Positions 15,820 through 24,980 of a stretch of DNA of 52,788 bases are shown one piece after another. Source of the DNA: Polynucleobacter yangtzensis (GTDB lineage Bacteria > Pseudomonadota > Gammaproteobacteria > Burkholderiales > Burkholderiaceae). The notes under the pieces are model-generated. The model searched no databases. It saw nothing but the letters and a program-made list of their open reading frames with translations, and had not been told where the DNA came from. A program made the position numbers and the translations under genes. The stretch spans positions 141,708-194,495 of the forward strand of contig NZ_LOJI01000022.1 in the NCBI RefSeq assembly GCF_001595965.1. The letters run 5' to 3'. Positions within the stretch are counted from its first letter, which is position 1; each line of letters opens with the position of its first letter.

Positions 15820-18294
15820 TTGCGTTTAGCTATTACGGCGTTTATCGCCGGGGGATCGCTCCTTCTCTTTTTGTCGCAAGTTCCGGAATATTGGGCGTTC
15901 GCCTGCATCGTATTCAGTGCTCTATGTTTGTTGGTAATTTACTTTATTCATCAATCCACGCTGATGAAAAAGATTGCAATCATTGGTTTGCTATTTGTAA
16001 TGGGGTTTGCATGGAATGCTCGATATGCTGAAAACCGTTTGGAAAATATTCTTGCAATAGAGTTGGAGGGCAAAGAGTTAAATCTTGAGGGAAGGGTAGC
16101 GGCATTACCGCAAAGCAATTCGTCGGGGGCAAAGTTTGCTTTTGAGGTTGACAGAGCTACTTTGGGCAAAAAAGTTCTTGATCAATTTCCAAGAAGAATC
16201 TATTTAAGTTGGCAGCCCGCCTGGAGAAATCCTCAGGAAATTCCGGACATCATTCCTGGGCAGCGCTGGAAGTTCAAGTCTAAGTTAAAGCGTCCTTATG
16301 GTTCTCTTAATCCCTATACCTTTGATTTTGAGCGCTGGTCCTTTCATCAAGACTTTGGCGCAAGTGGCTCAGTGAGGGCGGGAGAGTTATCACTAGATAA
16401 AGACATCGCTTGGACTGAGATTGAGTTGCGTATGGAGCTGATGCGTTGGCACTTGCGTAAAAAGATACGTTCTATGCTTCCGGATGATGCAAGGTATGCA
16501 GGTGTACTCATTGCTTTAGTGATGGGCGATCAAAATGCAATTAATCAGGATGACTGGCAAGTGTTCAATGCAACTGGTATTGGTCATCTCATTTCCATAT
16601 CAGGATTACATGTCACGATGTTGGCTGGCGTTGGCGCCTCTTTTGCGGCCTTCGTTTGGCGTCGACGTACTTGGCCCCTGATTGCGCCGGTCAGCAAGGT
16701 TGCAGCAATCTCTGGATTTATCACGGCATTTGTTTATGCATGGTTAGCTGGCTTTCAGATACCGGCGCAAAGAACGATGTATATGGTTGGTGTTGTAGCG
16801 TTTGCTTTATGGACCGGCAGAAATCCTCGATCGTTTGATATCTGGTGGTGGGCCTTGGCTTTTGTGCTGCTTATTGATCCTATGGCTCCTTATACCCCAG
16901 GCTTTTGGCTATCTTTTGGTGCGGTAGCAGCCATCTTGTATGCCATGGGTGATTCGTCTGGTTTGCTAGGTATTCCAACAGGGAAGGAGTTGCAAGTTCA
17001 TTGGACTCTTAGTGTGGCTCAAGCATTGCGTGAAGCATGTCGTGTACAGGCTGTTGTCACTCTGGCACTGTTGCCATTTACTTTGTATTGGTTTTATCAA
17101 GTTTCCGTTGTTTCGCCGCTAGCAAATGCTTTTGCCATACCCTTGGTAAGTTATATCGTGACGCCGTTGGCAATCATCGGAGCAATACTCCCGGAATTCA
17201 TTGGGCGCTGGTTAATGTGGCCCGCTCATGCAGCTATGGAATGTTTGGCAATTGCCCTGGAATGGATGGCGAATTGGAGTTGGTCTGTAGTTTGGTCAAG
17301 GCAGCCGGAGTGGTGGCTGTTGCTGTCCTCCGGAGTGGGCATTGTGTATGCGATCCGTCCAGGCAAGATTATGGATACATGGAAGCGAAGATTATTAGGC
17401 ATCGTTTTTTCCGTGCCATTATTTATTTCACCCTTCCAATTATTGAGTGCATCTCGTATTTCTCAAGGAGAATTTAGAGTAAGTGTTTTAGATATCGGCC
17501 AGGGCACTGCAGTACTCATTGAAACTAAGAATAGAAGGCTGCTATACGACACTGGCCCCATTCAAGGAAAAAAAGATGATGCTGGTCAGAGAATTATCTT
17601 GCCATATTTGCGTGGCAGAGGGGTGGATCGCATTGATCGCATGGTGATTAGTCATAGCGATAGCGATCATGTGGGCGGTGCTGCAACACTACTAAAACAT
17701 ATTCAGTTTGATTCCATGATGGGATCTTTGCCTAGCAATAACTCCCTGTTACAAAATTTGCAGCAGAGAAGGATTCCCAATATCCCTTGTCGCTATGGAC
17801 AGCGCTGGATGTGGGATGGTGTTGAATTCTTCATCTGGCATCCCGATGAAACAACGGTATTTTCCAATCAACATCCTAGAAAGCCCAATGAGATGAGCTG
17901 TGTACTAGAGGTGCGCAATACACAAAGCTCGCTTTGGTTAACGGGCGATGTAGAGAAACAGGGTGAAGCAAAAATTACAGAGCGGCTAGATGCAGACATG
18001 CTTAAAGAAATTGGCGCAAGGGAGTTGATATTTATGGCGCCCCATCATGGCAGCAAAACATCTTCTTCATTGGCGCTTCTGAAACGATTAGATCCCGATC
18101 AAGCATTTGCACAAAATGGTTATCGAAATCGATATGGGCATCCGCATCCGGATGTGACAGCGCGTTACAGAGGTTTAGATATTCCTTTTTATCAAACTCC
18201 AGAAACAGGATTTCAGACTTGGTTATTTAAAAATAATGCTAAGTCTTCGACACATTTTTGGAGGCATGATATAAAACGACTATGGCATCGCTAG
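15820..18294 (+). CDS. comEC: DNA uptake channel ComEC/Rec2
   Basis: This 824-aa inner-membrane protein transports single-stranded DNA into the cytoplasm during natural transformation. N-terminal hydrophobic segments are followed by a DUF4131-like soluble region (to about residue 200), a multi-span Competence domain (about 225-550, starting GVLIALVMGDQNAI and GIGHLISISGLHVTM), then a C-terminal metallo-beta-lactamase domain with SHSDSDHVGG at 611-620 and APHHGSKTSSS later. The metal-binding residues are intact, so the nuclease-like domain may work. It starts with TTG at 15820, 4 bases after tatD, with no clear ribosome binding site, so it depends on coupling. Presence of the whole gene suggests competence, though no other com/pil genes are in view. 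Confidence 0.93.
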   Translation: MRLAITAFIAGGSLLLFLSQVPEYWAFACIVFSALCLLVIYFIHQSTLMKKIAIIGLLFVMGFAWNARYAENRLENILAIELEGKELNLEGRVAALPQSNSSGAKFAFEVDRATLGKKVLDQFPRRIYLSWQPAWRNPQEIPDIIPGQRWKFKSKLKRPYGSLNPYTFDFERWSFHQDFGASGSVRAGELSLDKDIAWTEIELRMELMRWHLRKKIRSMLPDDARYAGVLIALVMGDQNAINQDDWQVFNATGIGHLISISGLHVTMLAGVGASFAAFVWRRRTWPLIAPVSKVAAISGFITAFVYAWLAGFQIPAQRTMYMVGVVAFALWTGRNPRSFDIWWWALAFVLLIDPMAPYTPGFWLSFGAVAAILYAMGDSSGLLGIPTGKELQVHWTLSVAQALREACRVQAVVTLALLPFTLYWFYQVSVVSPLANAFAIPLVSYIVTPLAIIGAILPEFIGRWLMWPAHAAMECLAIALEWMANWSWSVVWSRQPEWWLLLSSGVGIVYAIRPGKIMDTWKRRLLGIVFSVPLFISPFQLLSASRISQGEFRVSVLDIGQGTAVLIETKNRRLLYDTGPIQGKKDDAGQRIILPYLRGRGVDRIDRMVISHSDSDHVGGAATLLKHIQFDSMMGSLPSNNSLLQNLQQRRIPNIPCRYGQRWMWDGVEFFIWHPDETTVFSNQHPRKPNEMSCVLEVRNTQSSLWLTGDVEKQGEAKITERLDADMLKEIGARELIFMAPHHGSKTSSSLALLKRLDPDQAFAQNGYRNRYGHPHPDVTARYRGLDIPFYQTPETGFQTWLFKNNAKSSTHFWRHDIKRLWHR

Positions 18295-18321
18295 ATGTGG
18301 AATTGAATAAAGGATTTGCAT

Positions 18322-18693
18322 ATGAACAAGCTACTCGCCTTATCTTCTTTAGCTGTTGCTGTAACAGTTGGCTGTGCCGGCGCAAATGTGCGCCCACTAG
18401 TGGATATGAAGGGTGTCAATGAGGCGGCATATGAAAAGGATTTAAGTGAATGTCAGGCTTATGCACAACAACAGTCGGGCATGGGCGAGACAGCCGCTAA
18501 GGGTGCTGGTGCTGGCGCTGTTGTGGGCGGCCTATTAGGTCTTGTGACAGGTGGCAACAAGACTGGCATTGTTCAGGCAGCTGGTGCTGGCGCAGTAATT
18601 GGGGGAGCGGGTGGCGCCTTCTCTGGTAACCAAGCTCAGGAAGCCGTTGTAAAGAGATGTTTAAGTGGGCGTGGTTACAAGGTTTTGAACTAA
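18322..18693 (+). CDS. Small glycine-zipper lipoprotein, unknown function
   Basis: This 123-aa protein begins MNKLLALSSLAVAVTVGCAG: a short signal peptide ending in a lipobox-like TVGC, so C18 would be lipidated. After a short helical stretch there are two glycine-zipper segments (about residues 58-78 and 88-106, rich in GAGAGAVVGG and GAGGAFSG), the pattern of SlyB/OmpA-like glycine-zipper proteins. Two cysteines (in SECQAYAQ and VKRCLSG) could form a disulphide. ATG at 18322 is chosen over the TTG at 18316 because AAGGA lies 8 bases upstream. It follows comEC by 27 bases and ends at a strong terminator. Probably an outer-membrane-associated envelope protein; the role is unknown. Confidence 0.8.
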   Translation: MNKLLALSSLAVAVTVGCAGANVRPLVDMKGVNEAAYEKDLSECQAYAQQQSGMGETAAKGAGAGAVVGGLLGLVTGGNKTGIVQAAGAGAVIGGAGGAFSGNQAQEAVVKRCLSGRGYKVLN

Positions 18694-18712
18694 ACCTAGC
18701 CCCAAATAGCCC

Positions 18713-18738
18713 AAAAGCCCGAGAAATCGGGCTTTTTT
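18713..18738 (+). terminator. Intrinsic terminator after the glycine-zipper gene
   Basis: AAAAGCCCGA (18713-18722) pairs with TCGGGCTTTT (18727-18736) over GAAA, followed by more Ts. It closes the lolC-lolD-tatD-comEC-lipoprotein run. Confidence 0.9.
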
Positions 18739-18752
18739 ATTGCCAAGAAAAG

Positions 18753-18779
18753 CAAAAAGCCCTTAAAAATTAAGGGCTT
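18753..18779 (-). terminator. Intrinsic terminator for tRNA-fMet (minus strand)
   Basis: AAGCCCTTAA (18757-18766) and TTAAGGGCTT (18770-18779) form a 10-bp stem. Read on the minus strand it ends GGGCTTTTTGC. It lies 13 bases past the tRNA 3' end, so it probably ends that transcript. It may also back up the plus-strand terminator beside it. Confidence 0.75.
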
Positions 18780-18792
18780 AGTACGTAATTCT

Positions 18793-18869
<77 letters not shown>

Positions 18870-18980
18870 TCTGAAGCTGAAATTCTACCATTTTTTGGGG
18901 GGCACTGTCGAGGTATTCCTGCAAATAAGGCATAAATAAGCGGTTTTTGAGTGCAAATTCTGGATTTAACGCATCTCTAG

Positions 18981-19023
18981 AAGGAGTAACATATTGCCAC
19001 GCAACATCACCTTAAGGTTATGA
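18981..19023 (+). promoter_or_regulatory. Strong SD with a possible 9-codon leader peptide before kup
   Basis: AAGGAG (18981-18986) lies 38 bases before the kup ATG, too far to serve it, but 7 bases before a TTG (18994). That TTG opens nine codons (MPRNITLRL) ending TGA at 19021-19023, one base before the kup ATG. Kup has its own weaker AAGG at 19014-19017. This may be a translated leader coupled to kup, or an SD relic. Confidence 0.35.
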
Positions 19024-19024
19024 G

Positions 19025-20965
19025 ATGTCAATTAGTAATCCAGAGTTCTCAAGCTCAACACTTCTAAATCCAGTAGAGGTAAGTGGACCTGAGGGCGAGC
19101 ATAAAAAAAGTCTTGGCGTAATGATGCTTGCGGCTATCGGTGTTGTGTTTGGCGACATTGGAACTAGCCCCCTATACGCACTTAAAGAATGTTTTGATCC
19201 ACATCACGGCATTGCTTACACACCAGAAGCGCTGTTTGGCGTGATCTCCATGATGATCTGGGCGTTGATCTTGGTTGTGACAGTAAAGTATGTCTTGTTT
19301 GTGATGCGTGCGGATAACAAGGGTGAGGGTGGCGTTCTCTCATTGATGGCGCTAGCTTTGCGTTCATTTGATAGCAAGTCCAAAAGTTACTTCTTTTTTA
19401 TGATCATGGGCATGCTTGGCGCATGCATGCTTCTCGGTGAGTCTGTGATTACCCCTGCAATTTCTGTTTTATCAGCAGTTGAGGGTATTGAGATCGCAAC
19501 ACCAGGCTTGCATAAATTCATCATTCCCATTTCATTGATTATTTTGGTGGCCTTGTTCCTGATTCAGAAATATGGAACCGCTGCAGTAGGTAAATTATTT
19601 GGCCCCATCACCTTAGCTTGGTTTCTGACATTGGCTGCTTTAGGCGCCTGGAACATTGGCGATGCGCCGCAAATCATCGCTGCTATTAATCCTTTATACG
19701 CTGTTAATTTTGTGATGTTGCACCCTACGACTGCTTACATCGTAATGGGCGCGGTGGTATTGGTTGTGACGGGTGTTGAAGCCCTCTACTTAGATATGGG
19801 TCATTTCGGACGCTCTCCTGTTAGATATGCGTGGCTGCTAGTTGTATTGCCTAGTTTGTTGATTAATTATCTTGGGCAAGGTGCATTGGTTCTCTCTGAT
19901 CCTGAAGCAATTAAAAATCCGTTCTACTTAATGGTTCCAGAGTGGGCTCTTTGGCCTGTGGTTGGCTTGGCAACAGCTGCTACTGTAATTGCATCTCAGG
20001 CAGTGATTTCAGGGGCATATTCATTAGTGAGCCAAGCTATTTTGTTGGGCTTTATGCCGCGCATGAATATTCTTCATACCTCTGATTCTGAGCAGGGGCA
20101 AATTTATATTCCCCTAGTAAATTGGGCTTTGTTATTTATGGTGGTCGTTACCATCATCGAGTTTAGAGAGTCTGTAAATTTAGCTGCTGCATATGGTATT
20201 TCAGTCACCTCTACCATGTTGATCACCACGATATTGTTGGCTGTTGTGATGTTCCGTGAATGGAAAATGAATTTCATATTAGTAGCCCTCATCACCGCTG
20301 CATTCTTCGTTGTTGATTTTGCTTTCTGGACTGCTAATCTCATTAAGCTAAAAGATGGCGGTTGGTATCCTTTAGCCTTGGGCTTGCTCTGCTTCACCTG
20401 TTTGATTACTTGGTATCGTGGACGTCAAATATTGCGTAAGCGTGCCATGGAAGAGGGTATCCAATTAAGTAGCTTTATCGGAGCCTTGTTGCAACACCCT
20501 CCGCACCGTGTTGAAGGTACAGCAGTCTTCCTAACTGCCCACGTAGACTATTTGCCAGTCTCTTTCTTGCATAACCTGAAGCACAACCATGTGCTGCATG
20601 AAAGAGTGTTTTTCTTGAAAGTGAGTATTTGGGACGTGCCTTACGTAAACGATAAGGATCGCATTACCTTGAAGGATCTCGGCGGAAATATTTTTGTTGT
20701 GCGAGCTATTTACGGCTTTAAAGAAACGCCAGATATGGGAACTATCATTCAGTTGATTGAAACTCATTTCGACATGAAGTTTGACATGATGAACACCTCA
20801 TTCTTCCTGTCTCGCGATACTATTGTTCCATCGGCAATTCCTGGTATGGCAATGTGGCGCGAGAAGTTGTTCTGCTGGATGTATCAAAATGCAGGACGTC
20901 AATCGAACTTCTTTAAGATTCCTGCGAACCGTTTAGTTGAGTTGGGTGCAAAGGTCGAGATTTGA
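19025..20965 (+). CDS. kup: Low-affinity potassium transporter Kup/KUP family
   Basis: This 646-aa inner-membrane K+/H+ symporter has about 12 spans in residues 25-460 and a cytosolic C-terminal part of about 170 residues. The N-terminal GVVFGDIGTSPLYALKECF motif and GEGGVLSLMALALRS are family signatures, as is ALYLDMGHFGRSPVRYAW around residue 255. It begins at the ATG at 19025, after a region with a possible leader peptide. Length is normal (E. coli 622). It overlaps the next gene by 4 bases (TTGA). The region 18870-19024 should hold promoters for both the tRNA and kup, but I see no strong consensus. Confidence 0.95.
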   Translation: MSISNPEFSSSTLLNPVEVSGPEGEHKKSLGVMMLAAIGVVFGDIGTSPLYALKECFDPHHGIAYTPEALFGVISMMIWALILVVTVKYVLFVMRADNKGEGGVLSLMALALRSFDSKSKSYFFFMIMGMLGACMLLGESVITPAISVLSAVEGIEIATPGLHKFIIPISLIILVALFLIQKYGTAAVGKLFGPITLAWFLTLAALGAWNIGDAPQIIAAINPLYAVNFVMLHPTTAYIVMGAVVLVVTGVEALYLDMGHFGRSPVRYAWLLVVLPSLLINYLGQGALVLSDPEAIKNPFYLMVPEWALWPVVGLATAATVIASQAVISGAYSLVSQAILLGFMPRMNILHTSDSEQGQIYIPLVNWALLFMVVVTIIEFRESVNLAAAYGISVTSTMLITTILLAVVMFREWKMNFILVALITAAFFVVDFAFWTANLIKLKDGGWYPLALGLLCFTCLITWYRGRQILRKRAMEEGIQLSSFIGALLQHPPHRVEGTAVFLTAHVDYLPVSFLHNLKHNHVLHERVFFLKVSIWDVPYVNDKDRITLKDLGGNIFVVRAIYGFKETPDMGTIIQLIETHFDMKFDMMNTSFFLSRDTIVPSAIPGMAMWREKLFCWMYQNAGRQSNFFKIPANRLVELGAKVEI

Positions 20966-21471
20966 GAAAGAATCTTTTGCTCCAATCAAAGATATTTATT
21001 TCAATATTTTTGTTGTCTACTGCATTGAGTGGTGTTGTATTAGCCACCCCTGCAGAAGAGGCTGAGCTCGAGCAGTTGGATAGAATTGAGCAAGAGCTGG
21101 AGCTCCAGCGCGAGTGGGCAAAGTATCGCTGGGGCAAAGCTTCATCTGAGTGCTATCAAAACTACTGGGTTAACTCTTGTTTAAAAGATGCTCGAGCTCT
21201 ATATCGAAAAGAGATTGACCCCATTCGCCAGCAAGAAGTAGCTTTGCATGAAGTCCAGCGCAAGTTGCGCGAAAGCATTAAGAATCAGGAGGACATAAAG
21301 CGTGCTGCTGAGAGGGCATCTCCAAAAAAAGCCGCTGAGCGCGCTGCTAACCAAGCCGAATTCGAGCAAAAGCAAAAAGATGCTGCCGCTCGAGCGGCCG
21401 ATTTAGAGCAACGTCGTAAAGACGCACCTAAGCGTGCGCAAGAAAATAAAGCGGGCACTCAGCTCGATTAA
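20962..21471 (+). CDS. Exported charged coiled-coil protein, unknown function
   Basis: This 169-aa protein has a signal peptide (hydrophobic core IFISIFLLSTALSGVVLA, predicted cleavage near LATPA). The rest is almost entirely charged helix, rich in Glu, Lys, Arg, Ala and Gln, with coiled-coil stretches at about 35-55 and 85-165 and repeated RAA/QKQKDAAAR patterns. Two cysteines (in SSECYQNY and NSCLKDAR) sit nine residues apart and could form a disulphide. The start is TTG overlapping the kup stop by 4 bases, so it is probably translated after kup. radA begins 33 bases later. I do not recognise a family; similar small periplasmic coiled-coil proteins are common in Burkholderiales. Confidence 0.75.
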   Translation: MRKNLLLQSKIFISIFLLSTALSGVVLATPAEEAELEQLDRIEQELELQREWAKYRWGKASSECYQNYWVNSCLKDARALYRKEIDPIRQQEVALHEVQRKLRESIKNQEDIKRAAERASPKKAAERAANQAEFEQKQKDAAARAADLEQRRKDAPKRAQENKAGTQLD

Positions 21472-21504
21472 TGTTTTACTAAATTCAATTTCATTAGGTA
21501 ACTC

Positions 21505-22869
21505 TTGGCTAAAGTCAAAACGGTTTATATCTGTCAGTCTTGTGGTGGCACTTCTGCCAAGTGGCAAGGTCAGTGCCCATCTTGTCAGGCCTGGAATACC
21601 TTGGAAGAAGGTCTTCCAGAAACCACCTCTAATGCTCGATTTCAGGGGCTGGCGCAATCCTTGCCAAGACAAAAGCTCTCTGCCATTACTGCGGAAGATT
21701 TGCCAAGATTTAGTACGGGTGTAGAAGAGTTTGATCGCGTGCTGGGTGGCGGCTTAGTTCCAGGCGGCGTAGTGCTCTTGGGTGGTGATCCTGGTATCGG
21801 TAAATCAACTTTGTTGCTGCAGGCACTTGCAGAGATGAGTGCTGCTGGTATGAATGTGCTCTATAGCAGCGGCGAAGAATCAGCTGCCCAGATTGCTTTA
21901 CGTGCAAAACGTATTGCGTTAGATGCCCCACAGTTGGAAGTCTTGGCTGAAATTCAGTTGGAGAAACTGATTTCCATTATGGATACCGTGAAGCCACAGG
22001 TATTGGTAGTGGACTCTATTCAGACTTTGTACTCAGAAGTACTGAGTTCAGCTCCTGGTTCTGTTGCGCAAGTTCGTGAGTGTGCAGCGCAACTCACTCG
22101 AGCTGCAAAATCGAGTGGTATCTGCGTCTTAATGGTCGGTCATGTGACTAAGGATGGTCATCTCGCTGGTCCTAGAGTTCTAGAGCATATCGTTGACACC
22201 GTTTTGTATTTCGAGGGTGATACTCACTCATCTTTCCGTTTGGTGCGCTCCATTAAGAATCGTTTTGGCGCTGTCAATGAGTTAGGCGTATTTGCTATGA
22301 CAGAAAAGGGTTTGCGTGGTGTAACCAATCCTTCGGCGATCTTTTTGTCACAGCATGAGCAAATGGTTCCTGGTGCTTGCGTGCTAGTAACGCAAGAGGG
22401 TAGTAGACCCTTATTGGTGGAGATCCAGGCCTTAGTGGATACGGCGCATGTACCTAATCCCCGCCGATTAGCTGTTGGCTTGGAGCAGGCTCGCTTAGCC
22501 ATGCTCTTGGCTGTGTTGCATCGTCATGCTGGTGTTGCTTGCTTTGACCAAGACGTTTTCTTAAATGCGGTGGGTGGCGTCAAGATCTCTGAGCCTGCCG
22601 CAGACTTAGCTGTTCTGCTTGCCATTCAATCATCGATTCGTAACCGCGCATTACCAAAAGAATTGATTGTCTTCGGTGAAGTTGGTTTGGCGGGTGAGAT
22701 TCGCCCATGTCCTCGTGGTCAAGAGCGTTTGAAAGAAGCTGCTAAGTTAGGCTTCACTGTAGCCATCATTCCAAAAGCCAATATGCCTAAGACAAAGATT
22801 CCAGGGCTGAAGGTAATTCCAGTTGAGCGAATTGATCAGGCAATCGCAGCGGCAGCAGAGTTGAGTTAA
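21505..22869 (+). CDS. radA: DNA repair protein RadA (Sms)
   Basis: This 454-aa cytosolic protein is a RecA-like, DnaB-like motor that promotes branch migration in recombination and helps transformation. It has an N-terminal four-cysteine zinc finger (CQSCGG...CPSC, about residues 10-28), Walker A GGDPGIGKST (about 92-101), the RadA-specific KNRFG (about 250-254), and a C-terminal Lon-like domain. It starts with TTG at 21505, with AGGT upstream. Length matches E. coli (460). Together with comEC in this window it fits a DNA-uptake role, but radA is also housekeeping. It ends convergent with prmB, with only 10 bases between the stops. Confidence 0.96.
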   Translation: MAKVKTVYICQSCGGTSAKWQGQCPSCQAWNTLEEGLPETTSNARFQGLAQSLPRQKLSAITAEDLPRFSTGVEEFDRVLGGGLVPGGVVLLGGDPGIGKSTLLLQALAEMSAAGMNVLYSSGEESAAQIALRAKRIALDAPQLEVLAEIQLEKLISIMDTVKPQVLVVDSIQTLYSEVLSSAPGSVAQVRECAAQLTRAAKSSGICVLMVGHVTKDGHLAGPRVLEHIVDTVLYFEGDTHSSFRLVRSIKNRFGAVNELGVFAMTEKGLRGVTNPSAIFLSQHEQMVPGACVLVTQEGSRPLLVEIQALVDTAHVPNPRRLAVGLEQARLAMLLAVLHRHAGVACFDQDVFLNAVGGVKISEPAADLAVLLAIQSSIRNRALPKELIVFGEVGLAGEIRPCPRGQERLKEAAKLGFTVAIIPKANMPKTKIPGLKVIPVERIDQAIAAAAELS

Positions 22870-22877
22870 CTCTGCTG
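22853..22877. terminator. Hairpin spanning the radA stop, between convergent radA and prmB
   Basis: CAGCAGAGTT (22853-22862) and AACTCTGCTG (22868-22877) form a perfect 10-bp stem over GAGTT. The radA stop (22867-22869) lies in the loop edge, and prmB ends 3 bases beyond. There is no long T run, so termination may be weak; it could instead protect both 3' ends. Confidence 0.45.
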
Positions 22878-22879
22878 TC

Positions 22880-23776
22880 TTAACGTAAGTCTTCTGCTTG
22901 AATCAATAAGACTTGCTCTTCCCCTGCTGATACTTCCATCCAGATTGCCGGAATTTGCGGGAAAGCCTTTTTGAAGTTCTCGTACTCATTGCCAATTTCA
23001 AGCAAGATGGCGCCACGCTCTGATAAATAATCTGGTGCTGAAGCAAGAATGCGTCTAATGATGTCCATGCCATCATTGCCACCGGCTAGAGCAATCTCTG
23101 GCTCAGCATGATATTCGGCTGGAAGCGCATTCATAGAGGCTGCATTCACATAGGGTGGATTGCAAATAATGAGATCGAAGAGATTGTCTTCATTGGGCTC
23201 AGGCAACGCATCCCACAAGTCACCATTTAATAGCTCCACTTGGGAGTTCAGACTATGGCGATCAACGTTACGCGCCGCAACTGAGAGTGCGGGCATGCTG
23301 ATATCGCAGGCGCTTACATGAATATCTGGACAAGATAAAGCCAAGAGGATTGCGAGTGAGCCATTACCGGTGCAAAGGTCTAGCGCTTTGCCATCAGCTG
23401 GCAACCAAGGCTCTAGTGAACCATCGACGATGAGCTCAGCAATCCAGGAGCGCGGCACTATGCTTTGCTCGCTACAAAAGAATGGCACACCCATGAGCCA
23501 TGCTTCGCCTAGGATGTAGGCCAATGGCTTGCGTGTAGAAATTCTGGTATCAGCAACAGCGGATGCTTTTTGCTGTTGATCTTCAGAGATAGCGTCGTCT
23601 AAACGATCAAGCGCCTCTGCTGGACTCAGATCAAGTTGTTTGCTCACAATCCACAAGGCCTCGCTTTGTGCATCGATAGCGCCATGGCCGTAATGCAATT
23701 TACCTGATTCGAGTTTTTGTGCAATCTGATTGATGCACTGGTTCACAGTAAGGTGTTGCTGAGACTCAGGGTCCAT
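22880..23776 (-). CDS. prmB: Ribosomal protein L3 N5-glutamine methyltransferase PrmB
   Basis: This 298-aa SAM-dependent methyltransferase modifies a glutamine of ribosomal protein L3. It has the HemK/PrmC-type layout: an N-terminal helical substrate domain (to about 95), the ALDLCTGNGSLAILLAL SAM loop (about 135-150), and the NPPY catalytic motif (in LIICNPPYVNAASM, near residue 205), followed by EPEIALAGGNDGMDI. The related PrmC (for release factors) usually lies by prfA; the N-terminal LSPAEALDRLDDA and APVPR-like IVPRSWIAELI favour PrmB. It is last in the dapD-dapE-prmB set, 43 bases after dapE. The ribosome binding site is weak. Confidence 0.9.
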   Translation of the reverse strand: MDPESQQHLTVNQCINQIAQKLESGKLHYGHGAIDAQSEALWIVSKQLDLSPAEALDRLDDAISEDQQQKASAVADTRISTRKPLAYILGEAWLMGVPFFCSEQSIVPRSWIAELIVDGSLEPWLPADGKALDLCTGNGSLAILLALSCPDIHVSACDISMPALSVAARNVDRHSLNSQVELLNGDLWDALPEPNEDNLFDLIICNPPYVNAASMNALPAEYHAEPEIALAGGNDGMDIIRRILASAPDYLSERGAILLEIGNEYENFKKAFPQIPAIWMEVSAGEEQVLLIQAEDLR

Positions 23777-23819
23777 GATGGAAGGTTCTTTGGGAGAAAA
23801 GGGGTGCGCAGTTAAGCGA

Positions 23820-24971
23820 TCAAGCGATAAGCTGTTCGAGTGTCTTGCGATAGATGTTTTTGAGTGGTACTACGTCATCCACAATCACACACTCATCGAT
23901 CTTGTGGCTTGTAGCATTCAGAGGTCCGAATTCCACAACTTCTTTACAGATCTTGGCGATAAAACGACCATCACTTGTGCCGCCTGTAGTTGAAAGTTCT
24001 GTTTCAACATTAGTTTCTTCTTTGATGGCTTTGCGTAATGCACCAGCCAAGTCGCCATCATCAGTAATGAATGGGCTACCACCTAATACCCAATCTATTT
24101 CAAACTCAAGGCCTGCGTCTTTTAGGATCTTCTCTAGGCGCTCACGCAATTGCTCTGGCTTACTTTCAGTAGAGAAGCGGAAGTTAAAGTCGATAACAAG
24201 TTCACCGGGGATGACATTGTTTGCGCCAGTACCAGCATGCACATTGGAGATCTGAAAGCTCGTAGGCTGGAAGTATTTATTACCTTTGTCCCACTCGGTT
24301 TCCACTAATGCAGAAATTGCGGGCGCAGAAAGGTGAATAGGGTTCTTGCCCAAATGAGGATAAGCAATATGCGCTTGAATACCTTTTACCTTGAGCTTGC
24401 CTGATAGAGAGCCGCGACGACCGTTCTTAATCATGTCGCCGAGCTGATCGACTGAAGTGGGTTCGCCAATTACGCAGTAGTCCAAACGTTGACCATGTTT
24501 TTGTAAACGTTCGCACATGATGACGGTGCCATCATTGGCGGGCCCTTCTTCATCGCTGGTGATTAAGAAGGCGATAGAGCCTTGATGGTCGGGATGCGAA
24601 ATAACAAATTCCTCAGTTGCCACTACAAAACCAGCGAGAGAGGTTTTCATATCTGCCGCCCCACGCCCGTAGAGCATGCCGTCACGAATCGTTGGCGTAA
24701 ATGGGTCGCTTGTCCACTTCTCTAGTGGACCTGTAGGTACTACATCAGTGTGACCAGCAAACATCAAGACTTTGCCTTGATCTCCAGCTTTACCTTTTTT
24801 GATCGCCCACAAATTCGTTACTTGAAAATTTTCAGGACCACTCACCACGCTCTCAGTGTGAAAGCCGATGGCTTGAAGACGCTTTGCAATTAAATCTTGG
24901 CAGCCACCATCAGCCGGTGTTACGGAGTGGCAGGCGATGAGAGCTTCGGTGAGCTCTAGTGTGGCGCTCAT
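23820..24971 (-). CDS. dapE: Succinyl-diaminopimelate desuccinylase
   Basis: This 383-aa cytosolic di-zinc M20 enzyme removes succinate from N-succinyl-LL-diaminopimelate, a step to lysine and the peptidoglycan DAP. Zinc ligands are visible: FAGHTDVVP (H about 72), the D in [18 protein letters not shown] (EE about 139-140) and ATSHKIDE near the C-terminus. Length matches E. coli (375). The start [19 protein letters not shown] is typical. It follows dapD by 9 bases on the same strand, so the two are surely co-transcribed. Confidence 0.96.
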   Translation of the reverse strand: MSATLELTEALIACHSVTPADGGCQDLIAKRLQAIGFHTESVVSGPENFQVTNLWAIKKGKAGDQGKVLMFAGHTDVVPTGPLEKWTSDPFTPTIRDGMLYGRGAADMKTSLAGFVVATEEFVISHPDHQGSIAFLITSDEEGPANDGTVIMCERLQKHGQRLDYCVIGEPTSVDQLGDMIKNGRRGSLSGKLKVKGIQAHIAYPHLGKNPIHLSAPAISALVETEWDKGNKYFQPTSFQISNVHAGTGANNVIPGELVIDFNFRFSTESKPEQLRERLEKILKDAGLEFEIDWVLGGSPFITDDGDLAGALRKAIKEETNVETELSTTGGTSDGRFIAKICKEVVEFGPLNATSHKIDECVIVDDVVPLKNIYRKTLEQLIA

Positions 24972-24980
24972 ATATTAGAC

